A DNA stretch of 64,000 nucleotides, taken from contig NZ_CAKKLP010000015.1 in assembly GCF_918698085.1 (NCBI RefSeq), forward strand, positions 62,001 to 126,000, given 5' to 3'. The first letter of the stretch is position 1; each line of letters begins with the position of its first letter. This stretch comes from Chryseobacterium sp. Bi04. GTDB lineage: Bacteria > Bacteroidota > Bacteroidia > Flavobacteriales > Weeksellaceae. Positions 1 through 7,470 of the stretch are shown here, one piece after another. Position numbers and translations under genes: made by a program. Under the pieces are notes generated by a model that ran no database searches, was not told the origin of the DNA, and saw nothing but the letters and a program-made list of their open reading frames with translations.

Positions 1-1
1 T

Positions 2-1990
2 GGGGAAATTCAGCTTTCGGAAGCCCAGCGGGTAAAAATCCTGGATATAAAAGTAGATATTGAACAGATGTATATTGATCCTGCCGGAGACCGGTATGAT
101 CCTAACAATATAAACTCTGCCTATTACAACAGCCATCTTCCTGACGGTATTTCAGATGCCTTACTTTTCTCCAATCTTGAAGAACTTTACTTTTGGAATA
201 CCAGAACCGCCAATATCAGCTTTATCAATAATACCAAAATAAAAAAAGTACAAGGAAGACCTTTCTACTATGACCTCTCCCAATCCGGACAATATACAGC
301 TGCTCCCATTAATCTTTCATTCGACAGCTGCCCGGGCATCAACAATATTACAGATATCATCGCCTACCAGGCTACAGGTAATCCGTGGTATTCTCCTGAA
401 AACAGTTTAACCCTAAAAAACTGTCAACAGATCAGCAGCAATGCGGTAATTGATTCAGCCGAGCTTATGGAACTTCATATTCAGAACTCAAGTATTACCA
501 GTTTAACTTTTAATTCGTGTAAGTTTTTATCAAAAATTTCTGTTCCTGATCTAAATACTCTAACAAAGATATCTGTATTGGGTAATAACGGAATATCTTC
601 CTCCGGTAACAGTCAGGATATCGAACTGATTGCCAACAACTGTACTAATTTGCAGGAAATCATAGCAGACACCGATCATTATTCTTCAACAGGAGCCTAT
701 TTTTCTGCAGTAAACCTGAATGGCTGTACTTCATTAAAGAAAATAAAAGGACTGAATGCTCCCACTATTAATTTTAGTACGGCAGGGCTTGTTAATCTGG
801 AAGAATTAGATTGCTCTTTCTACAACAGATACGGATACAATACTACATCTGGTATTTATTTTGGGAATGTAAATGCATTGAACCTTGCGAGTCTTCCAAA
901 ACTTAAAATACTAAAGGCTTTTAATCAGAAAATATCCAATAATGTCAACTTCAGTGCTGCACAAGCTTTGGAAAATATTGACATCACCAACTCATGTGGC
1001 TATATGAATACCGTGAATGTTAGTAATCTTGCGAATCTTACCACTTTAAAAACCGGCAGAACCGAGACAGTAAATACTCAAGGTAACGATGATCTTCAAA
1101 AAATTACTGCTAAAAACTGTACCTCATTAGCCAATTTCATTTTTAGTGGTAACAGTCATTTAAAAGAATTGGATATACAGAACTGTACTGCTATACAAAA
1201 AATAGCGATCGGTTATTATGTACTAGAAAGAGATGGTGTTTTTCCTGAATTAAATTCAATTAATTTATTACAGTGTACTGGTATTAAAGAAATTACTATT
1301 CACAATACACAAATAAACACCTTCAATACATCACAATGCTCTGCTTTAAAAACATTAGAGCTTAAAGAAGACAACTTACTATCTTCTATTGATATTTCTA
1401 ACAATTTTAACTTGGAATCCATTACTTTACAGTCACTACCTTTAATTTCACAAGTGAATACTTTAAATAATATTAAGCTAAAAACTGCATTTATCAGCAA
1501 TAGCCCTCAAATAACACAACTGAATTTTTCTACTGCAACAAATTTCGAAGGACTTTCACTTTGGAATATGCCAAACCTCACTTATGTTAATATAAGAAAT
1601 GGATCTATAGAGGAATTTCATGATTACAATGGCTATAACATTAATCTCCAGATGTGTGTCGACGATGCCCAATTAAGCGATCTACAATCAATGTATCCTG
1701 ATATTACATTTACAGCAAACTGTGGGAGCTTTCTTCAAAACAGAAATGTAAAAGCTAATATAAAATCTTTCAAAGTTTTCCCAAATCCTGTAAAAGATAT
1801 CCTGCAGGTTAATTCTGACTCTGTTATAAAAAATATAAAAATAATTGATACTCAGTCAAGGATTATCTTCAACCAGGATTTTAATCAGGAACTTATAAAA
1901 ATTGATCTTTCAAGCTATCCTAGCTCTGTTTATATCATGAAAATAACTACTGATAAAGGGCAAGTAACGGAGAAGATTATAAAAAGATAA
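2..1990 (+). CDS. Secreted leucine-rich-repeat-like protein with T9SS sorting tail (5' end outside window)
   Basis: The frame is open from base 2, and the codons before the first ATG at 68 read on in the same repeat-like style, so the gene starts upstream of the window and is partial. Most of the protein is made of irregular repeats rich in Leu, Asn, Ile and Cys (segments such as LxxIxIxNCTxL), as in Bacteroidetes leucine-rich-repeat surface proteins. The last about 75 residues hold the type A sorting pattern (VFPNPVKDILQV, then a Gly/Ser-poor beta domain ending in EKIIKR) used by the type IX secretion system. That points to export and cell-surface anchoring or release. The ligand is unknown. 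A perfect inverted-repeat terminator follows the stop codon. Confidence 0.85.
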   Translation, partial: GEIQLSEAQRVKILDIKVDIEQMYIDPAGDRYDPNNINSAYYNSHLPDGISDALLFSNLEELYFWNTRTANISFINNTKIKKVQGRPFYYDLSQSGQYTAAPINLSFDSCPGINNITDIIAYQATGNPWYSPENSLTLKNCQQISSNAVIDSAELMELHIQNSSITSLTFNSCKFLSKISVPDLNTLTKISVLGNNGISSSGNSQDIELIANNCTNLQEIIADTDHYSSTGAYFSAVNLNGCTSLKKIKGLNAPTINFSTAGLVNLEELDCSFYNRYGYNTTSGIYFGNVNALNLASLPKLKILKAFNQKISNNVNFSAAQALENIDITNSCGYMNTVNVSNLANLTTLKTGRTETVNTQGNDDLQKITAKNCTSLANFIFSGNSHLKELDIQNCTAIQKIAIGYYVLERDGVFPELNSINLLQCTGIKEITIHNTQINTFNTSQCSALKTLELKEDNLLSSIDISNNFNLESITLQSLPLISQVNTLNNIKLKTAFISNSPQITQLNFSTATNFEGLSLWNMPNLTYVNIRNGSIEEFHDYNGYNINLQMCVDDAQLSDLQSMYPDITFTANCGSFLQNRNVKANIKSFKVFPNPVKDILQVNSDSVIKNIKIIDTQSRIIFNQDFNQELIKIDLSSYPSSVYIMKITTDKGQVTEKIIKR

Positions 1991-2017
1991 TCTTCTTCAA
2001 AACACATATTCTTTACC

Positions 2018-2047
2018 AAAAATCATAGAACGTTCTATGATTTTTTT
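2018..2047 (+). terminator. Rho-independent terminator after the LRR gene
   Basis: Perfect inverted repeat AAAATCATAGAAC/GTTCTATGATTTT with no spacer, followed by a run of T. It lies about 30 bases after the stop codon of the secreted repeat protein. Confidence 0.75.
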
Positions 2048-2091
2048 GATTTATATTTGTGTATATTGTTTAATACCATAAAACGAGATAT

Positions 2092-2982
2092 ATGAAATTC
2101 GGACAAGTAGAAGACCCTTCAAAAATAGATTTTACCCTTCCCAAAGATCATTCTAAAACTAAAGAAATTTTAAATCTTAATAAAAAAGGGTTTGAAAACC
2201 TATCTATTGGATGCGCCAAATGGAATAAGACCGACCTTAAAGGGTTTTATCCTAAAGGAACAAAGGATGAGCTGACCTATTATGCCACTCAATTTAATTC
2301 TATTGAACTGAATGCTACATTTTACGGAATGCCTACTCCGGATCAGGTGAAAACATGGAAAGAAAAAACACCTGAAAATTTTAAGTTCTTTCCTAAAATC
2401 ACCAATACAGTTTCCCACTTCCGAAGACTTATCGACGTGACGGATCCTGTAACTCATTTCGCTTCTGCCGTCATGAATTTTGATGAAAAATTAGGAATGG
2501 CTTTTCTTCAGCTTCATGATAATTTTAAACCTAAAGATTATGACAGGCTGGAAAAATTTGTAAAAGAATGGCCAAAAGAAGTTCCTCTGGCTATAGAACT
2601 TAGAAATACGGAATGGTTTACTGACGAAGAGATTCTCAATACTACCTGTGAGCTCTTTGAAGCCCACAACATCACCAACATCATTGTAGATACTGCGGGA
2701 AGAAGAGATATGCTCCATATGCGCCTTACTACTCCCAATGCATTTATCCGTTATGTAGGAGCCAACGCAGAGAGTGATTATGAAAGATTGGACGATTGGT
2801 TACAGCATCTGACAAAATGGAAAAAAGAAGGCTTACAAAATCTTTATTTCTTTGTACATCAAAATATAGAAAAAGCTTCTCCCCTGCTGTCTGCTTACTT
2901 CATTAAAAAAATCAATGAAGAATGGAAAACTGATATTCATATTCCTCAGATGGCCACTGAAAATACGGGAACATTATTTTAA
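2092..2982 (+). CDS. DUF72 family protein (YecE-like)
   Basis: This 296-residue protein matches the DUF72/YecE family, a TIM-barrel fold of unknown biochemical function. Recognisable family segments are SIGCAKWNKTDLKGFYP near residue 37, FNSIELNATFYGMP near residue 70, and AIELRNTEWF in the middle. There is no signal peptide or membrane segment, so it is expected in the cytoplasm. It stands alone between two terminators. The length is slightly above the usual 240-290 residues because of a short N-terminal extension. The family call is firm; the activity is unknown. Confidence 0.85.
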   Translation: MKFGQVEDPSKIDFTLPKDHSKTKEILNLNKKGFENLSIGCAKWNKTDLKGFYPKGTKDELTYYATQFNSIELNATFYGMPTPDQVKTWKEKTPENFKFFPKITNTVSHFRRLIDVTDPVTHFASAVMNFDEKLGMAFLQLHDNFKPKDYDRLEKFVKEWPKEVPLAIELRNTEWFTDEEILNTTCELFEAHNITNIIVDTAGRRDMLHMRLTTPNAFIRYVGANAESDYERLDDWLQHLTKWKKEGLQNLYFFVHQNIEKASPLLSAYFIKKINEEWKTDIHIPQMATENTGTLF

Positions 2983-3161
2983 TCCGGACAGATTACTGTC
3001 AAATAATAATATACTCATTCACAAAAGCTTATACAGAACAATTCCAATTTATCACTTAAAATTCAATTCCTGGTGATAAAAGTCTTTTCGTATCATAAAT
3101 TTTTATACTTTAGTGAACTAATATATTTCACACAATAGTGTAAACTTAAAAAAACGAGATA

Positions 3162-3392
3162 ATGGAAAAGGAAATCTGTAGAATCAACATCACTACCAAC
3201 TGGTTGGGTGATGAATATATTTTTTATGAAAATGGTACCATAAAAAGAATATATGATAACCATAGCATGAGCTCCAATGTTACTGAATGGCTGGAGCCCG
3301 GACAAATAAGCAAGCTGAGTAAAGATAGATTAGTCAAAAGCTGCCCCGAAGAACTCAAAGAGCAGGTGATGCATATTCTGGATTATCCTTAA
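3162..3392 (+). CDS. Hypothetical 76-residue protein
   Basis: A small soluble protein starting MEKEICRINITTNWLG and rich in charged and aromatic residues. It has no signal peptide and no motif I recognise. It looks real because it has its own upstream spacer of about 180 bases, is followed within 20 bases by a perfect bidirectional terminator, and has a normal coding composition. No function can be assigned. Confidence 0.6.
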   Translation: MEKEICRINITTNWLGDEYIFYENGTIKRIYDNHSMSSNVTEWLEPGQISKLSKDRLVKSCPEELKEQVMHILDYP

Positions 3393-3402
3393 TATAAAGT
3401 AT

Positions 3403-3438
3403 AAAAAATGAGTAATAAACGTTTATTACTCATTTTTT
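3403..3438. terminator. Bidirectional terminator between convergent genes
   Basis: Perfect 11-bp palindromic arms GAGTAATAAAC/GTTTATTACTC centred at 3420/3421, flanked by A6 on the left and T8 on the right. It therefore serves both the rightward small gene and the leftward gene ending at 3443. Confidence 0.85.
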
Positions 3439-3442
3439 TTAT

Positions 3443-4042
3443 TTAGTGTGATTTATTTTTTCTCAGAAGCAATACCAGGTTAAGGAATAAAAGCAGAAAA
3501 TCTAATGAGATCCAGATTCCCAGTTTGGTATTTTCATAGTTGTAGGCATCCACCTGCTTTTTTGCAGCTTCGGAAAGCTTTACACTTTGATTGATATAAT
3601 TTTGTACCTCTACAATCTGATCAATATTCTTATTGGGAACAGAATGCTGAGAAAAGTAAACCAGGTTCTTTCTTCCCAAATATCCCACAATCCAATATTC
3701 ATCAGATTTATCCATTTTAAGATATTCTATCCTGTAGTATTCCGGGCGTATTTTTCCAATGTGCTTGGGCTCCAGCAGTATGTTTGACTGTTCCTTGCTG
3801 ACATTGATAAGGTAAAAATCCAGGGCCTGGGGAAGCTTATTAACAACCTGAAGTCCCACTGAATTGTCTACAAATGCCACAGCACTTTTTTTGATAAACC
3901 AATAGGCAAAAAAAGAAATTGAAAAAACAACGGTGAGAATACGGAACAGCTTTGCCCATTTTGCCACCTTTCCTGATTTTACTTTATAAAAAACCAAAGA
4001 AAGCACACAAGCCCAAAAGATAACAAAAATGATAAATTCCAT
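3443..4042 (-). CDS. Hypothetical membrane protein, 199 aa
   Basis: Two hydrophobic stretches at the N-terminus (about residues 1-20 and 33-52) and one at the C-terminus (about 172-192, LGIWISLDFLLLFLNLVLLL) bracket a mainly polar domain of about 120 residues. The topology suggests an inner-membrane protein with a soluble domain on one side. I recognise no family. It stands alone, is read leftward, and ends at the palindromic terminator just downstream. Confidence 0.65.
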   Translation of the reverse strand: MEFIIFVIFWACVLSLVFYKVKSGKVAKWAKLFRILTVVFSISFFAYWFIKKSAVAFVDNSVGLQVVNKLPQALDFYLINVSKEQSNILLEPKHIGKIRPEYYRIEYLKMDKSDEYWIVGYLGRKNLVYFSQHSVPNKNIDQIVEVQNYINQSVKLSEAAKKQVDAYNYENTKLGIWISLDFLLLFLNLVLLLRKNKSH

Positions 4043-4080
4043 ACTGCAAAGATACTTATTTCAGAATTTTCAGGAGAATC

Positions 4081-4725
4081 TTAGTCTACATTCCATTCTT
4101 TATAGAACTGGTCAAGGAAGTTCAGCATATAATTGTGCCTTTCTTCAGCCAGTTTTTTCCCCGTCTCTGTATTCATCAACTCTTTCAGAAGCAATAATTT
4201 TTCATAAAAATGATTAATGGTTGTACCATTTGATTTTTTATACTCTTCTTTGGACATATGTAGACTGGGCTTAATTTCAGGATCATACATCAGATTATTT
4301 TTGAACCCGCCGAAGTTAAATGTTCTCGCAATCCCAATGGCTCCAATAGCATCAATACGGTCTGCATCCTGAACTATTTTAAGCTCTATGGAAGGATCTA
4401 CAGGAGCGTTACCCCTGTTTTTAAATGATATATGCTCAATAACAAAAAGAATCTTTTCTATCGTCTCCTCAGAAACATTTTGCCCTGTAAGGAATTCTCT
4501 GGATATTTTAGGAGCTATCGTCTCATCTCCATTATGAAATTTGGGATCTGCAATATCATGAAGAAGTGCCGAAAGCTCTACTACTTCCTGATCACAGGTT
4601 TCTGTTTCTGCAATCTTTCTGGACAGCTTCCAAACTCTTTCAATATGGAACCAGTCGTGTCCGGCTTCTGCCCCGATTAATTTTTCTTTTACAAATTCTA
4701 CGGTCTTGTCAATTGTACTTTTCAT
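4081..4725 (-). CDS. HD-domain metal-dependent phosphohydrolase (YedJ-like)
   Basis: The 214-residue protein carries the HD superfamily metal site: His23 and His27 in AGHDWFHIERVW, the His56-Asp57 pair in LLHDIAD, and Asp122 in QDADRIDAIGAIGIARTF. This order and length match the YedJ/uncharacterised HD hydrolase group, which are cytoplasmic phosphohydrolases of unclear substrate. The start codon overlaps the stop of the upstream alpha/beta hydrolase by four bases (ATGA), so the two are translationally coupled in one leftward operon. The HD call is firm; the substrate is not known. Confidence 0.85.
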   Translation of the reverse strand: MKSTIDKTVEFVKEKLIGAEAGHDWFHIERVWKLSRKIAETETCDQEVVELSALLHDIADPKFHNGDETIAPKISREFLTGQNVSEETIEKILFVIEHISFKNRGNAPVDPSIELKIVQDADRIDAIGAIGIARTFNFGGFKNNLMYDPEIKPSLHMSKEEYKKSNGTTINHFYEKLLLLKELMNTETGKKLAEERHNYMLNFLDQFYKEWNVD

Positions 4726-5567
4726 TTATCTATCAGTTCATTTAAAATAATATCCCAAAGTTTTTTATTATAATTTCTAAAAAAATTAACATGTCCTATT
4801 TCTTTTTTATCAGATTCGGAAGTTTTTACAAGCCTGTAGGTGGGTGTAAGGTTAGGATAAGTATCATTTAATAAACTTAATACTCCTTTCTCGGTTAACC
4901 ATACATCATCTTCCGCCCTGACTACGAATACTTTCTGTTTTAAATTTTTAGAATAATCATCAATTTTTTCCAACAGTTTGTTGGTTGATTTCTTGTTTAA
5001 AATTAAGGTTCTCCAGTCATATGCACAATCTTTTGGCAGACTTTCTCCAAGCCCAAACCAATGTGCCGGAAAATACCCTAACACTGAGGTGGTTAAGGGC
5101 TGAACAATTCCAAAGCCAAGATAAGCTTCAATTTTTGTTCTTTTCTTAAGGTTTCCCACAAAAGCATTTTGAGTTCCCACAAAAATAAATTCTTCAAAAA
5201 TCTCAGAATCTTTATTCATCCCCAGAATTAATGCTCCCACAGAATGTCCCAGACAGTATTTTTTGTATTCAGAGAATTTCACCTTGATATACCGGGTGAG
5301 CTCTTGGTAGTCTTTTGAGCCCCAAAGCCTCATAGAGCCATGAAAGCCTCTCATATTCTCCGGTTTGGAAAGCCCTATTCCCCTATAATCATAAGTGATC
5401 ACTGTGAATCCCTGTTCAGAAAAATATTGGGCAAATGAAAAGTACACCTGTTGTTTTACTCCTGTTGCAGAATTAATAAGCAGTAGTTTCCCATTGCTTT
5501 TTTCAGGTTTAAAAAGGTGTGCCGTTAAAGAAACATGATCCTCTGTGGTAAGTATTAGTTTTTCCAT
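4722..5567 (-). CDS. Alpha/beta hydrolase
   Basis: An alpha/beta-hydrolase fold protein. Starting at the ATG at 5567 (MEKLILTTED) gives 281 residues; an earlier in-frame ATG at 5609 would add 14 unconserved residues. The nucleophile elbow GHSVG places Ser109, and YRGIGLS near residue 61 with the preceding ITYD strand is typical of serine-hydrolase or esterase-like members such as YheT-like proteins. A late Asp and the His in EIGHVNFF complete a plausible triad. It overlaps the HD gene by four bases. The substrate cannot be told. Confidence 0.8.
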   Translation of the reverse strand: MEKLILTTEDHVSLTAHLFKPEKSNGKLLLINSATGVKQQVYFSFAQYFSEQGFTVITYDYRGIGLSKPENMRGFHGSMRLWGSKDYQELTRYIKVKFSEYKKYCLGHSVGALILGMNKDSEIFEEFIFVGTQNAFVGNLKKRTKIEAYLGFGIVQPLTTSVLGYFPAHWFGLGESLPKDCAYDWRTLILNKKSTNKLLEKIDDYSKNLKQKVFVVRAEDDVWLTEKGVLSLLNDTYPNLTPTYRLVKTSESDKKEIGHVNFFRNYNKKLWDIILNELIDK

Positions 5568-5656
5568 AGTATAAAAGAAAAAATCCACTATAAAAGTGGA
5601 CATTTTCATTATATTTTTATGTTAAGTTTTTAAGTTTTGATATGCCTTAAATAATT

Positions 5657-6547
5657 TTAAGAAAAGAATTCCGACATCTTAGGTAATCCTGTCTGTGAAC
5701 CTTTACCCCCTGAGACTCTTGCTGAAACCTCATTTCCAAATTTCACGCAGTCTTCAATAGTATTCCCGTGGCACAATGCTATAGCAAACCCTGAAGTAAA
5801 TGCATCTCCCATTCCCATCTTATAAACAGTCTTATCTTTATCATTCCTGAAATATTTCATCTCCGTACCGTCGAAATAAATAGTAGAATTCGTATCATCT
5901 CTTACAAATACTTTATTGAAGTATTTTTTAAGGACTTCTTCCCTTTTCTCTTCGCCAAAAATAATATAAAGTTCATTGCTTTTTGCTACAATAAAGTCAA
6001 CATTTTCAATAATCGCTTCATTTACAGGCATTGCAGGAGAAGCATAAAGCCCTACTTTTTTGCCATATTTTTTCGCTTTTTTTACCGTGTATTCTACAAC
6101 TTCTATAGAAACCTCAAGCTGTACAAGTACAAGATCAGCACTGTGGAAATACCGGTCTGCTTCATCTATATGAGCTTTATTAAGATATTTATTGGCTGCC
6201 GGAACCACTACAATAGCAGCATTTCCGTTACAGGTTGTTACATAAGCTGTCCCTGTGGATTCTTTGTCTGTCTCATGAACAAAACCTACATTCACATTTT
6301 CACTCACAAGGTTTCTCATGATTTGCTGACCCAGTGGATCCATTCCTACACAACCTATAAAATAAACACTTGCTCCAAGCCTCGCTGTTCCTACTGCCTG
6401 GTTGGCTCCTTTCCCTCCAAAATAGCTGTCTGAATTAACGGCTAAAACGGTTTCATTAGGTAAAGGAAGCTTTTCGGTTTCTAAAACCAAATCTATTGAT
6501 GAGCTGCCTACAACAATAATTCTGGGTTGTTCTGAGGAGAATTTCAT
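5657..6547 (-). CDS. rbsK: PfkB-family sugar kinase, ribokinase-like
   Basis: A PfkB carbohydrate kinase of 296 residues. The N-terminal signature SYFGGKGANQAVGTARLGA (from residue 41) is the ribokinase substrate-binding GG motif. The catalytic motif near the C-terminus reads GMGDAFTSGFA (residues 245-255), with Asp248 as base. Most family members have GAGD, so the Ala-to-Met change in the anion hole is unusual. The expected reaction is ATP-dependent phosphorylation of ribose or a related sugar at the 5-hydroxyl. No ribose transporter or nucleoside hydrolase lies next to it, so the symbol is by similarity only. Confidence 0.75.
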   Translation of the reverse strand: MKFSSEQPRIIVVGSSSIDLVLETEKLPLPNETVLAVNSDSYFGGKGANQAVGTARLGASVYFIGCVGMDPLGQQIMRNLVSENVNVGFVHETDKESTGTAYVTTCNGNAAIVVVPAANKYLNKAHIDEADRYFHSADLVLVQLEVSIEVVEYTVKKAKKYGKKVGLYASPAMPVNEAIIENVDFIVAKSNELYIIFGEEKREEVLKKYFNKVFVRDDTNSTIYFDGTEMKYFRNDKDKTVYKMGMGDAFTSGFAIALCHGNTIEDCVKFGNEVSARVSGGKGSQTGLPKMSEFFS

Positions 6548-6614
6548 TGTGCTTTATATTAGTTTTAACATTTATATCTGGTGAAAATCAGTGATCCAAA
6601 AGTAACTATTTTTA

Positions 6615-7250
6615 TTAACTTATTTCAATAAATTCAGTAATTATCTTTACGGGCTGCTGATCTTTATCATAAGCAATATAACTGGCATAAAAACCTTCAC
6701 CATATCCGGTTTCAAAGGCAAATATAGTTCCAGGATGTTCATCGGACGGCTTTAAGAAAGCATACTGGTCTATCGCGCCGTTCTCATCAAAGAAATAATC
6801 ATGGAAAAATTCTTCATAGATTCCCATAAAGTCTCCACCTTTCTTCTGATATAGCTTTTGTTCCAAATCATTAAGACTGGCCTGGGTATCCACATCCATC
6901 AGACAACCCATTCCACTTTCTACAGGATATCCAAAAACCTCTCCTTCTGCAAGATCCTTGATATTCTGTCCTGCTGTAGTAGCCAGTTTCCAATCTGCAA
7001 TAGCAGAATTACTGAATATGATTTCAGCATACGCTACACAATTACTCTCTCTTTCTTTGTGCAACATCACTGAGAAATTTCCTTTGGGAAATTCTGTGGT
7101 AAAAGGAAGCATATCATTTGTGATTAGGGGATCACAAGCTATCAGTTTTCCACTGGAAAGGTAAATTTTTCCAACTTCAAAACTTTCCAACAAAGGACTT
7201 TCTACAAAGTCTTTTGAGAATAGTTTCTGTATGTTTTCTATATGTTTCAT
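6615..7250 (-). CDS. DUF4241 domain protein
   Basis: A 211-residue soluble protein that resembles the DUF4241 family: an early YLSSGKLIACDPL segment, a central VESGMGCLMDVDTQ segment and a late FETGYGEGFYASYIAYD segment. DUF4241 proteins often occur as immunity-type or stand-alone cytoplasmic proteins, but the activity is unknown. No toxin gene is adjacent. It is transcribed leftward by itself. The family assignment is by recognition of these segments and is fairly secure. Confidence 0.7.
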   Translation of the reverse strand: MKHIENIQKLFSKDFVESPLLESFEVGKIYLSSGKLIACDPLITNDMLPFTTEFPKGNFSVMLHKERESNCVAYAEIIFSNSAIADWKLATTAGQNIKDLAEGEVFGYPVESGMGCLMDVDTQASLNDLEQKLYQKKGGDFMGIYEEFFHDYFFDENGAIDQYAFLKPSDEHPGTIFAFETGYGEGFYASYIAYDKDQQPVKIITEFIEIS

Positions 7251-7403
7251 GTTATTTATTACTTGTTTTCAATGTGTAGCTGAGTGAAACCGAAAATAAT
7301 TCATTCAACTGATCCAATGACCATTTGTAATGTTTCTTTTTCTTTCTACTCTAGCCTTCCACTTTCTTTTAAGGTACAACTGCCTGATTTCTATCATTAA
7401 TAC

Positions 7404-7438
7404 ATAAAAGAAGACGAGATTAACTGGTCTTCTTTTAT
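7404..7438 (-). terminator. Terminator after valS
   Basis: Perfect 12-bp arms ATAAAAGAAGAC (7404-7415) and GTCTTCTTTTAT (7427-7438) lie about 30 bases beyond the valS stop. The arms themselves provide the U-rich 3' side on either strand. Confidence 0.7.
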
Positions 7439-7470
7439 AGATATAGTTTTCAGGGAATTTCCTTGATTAC

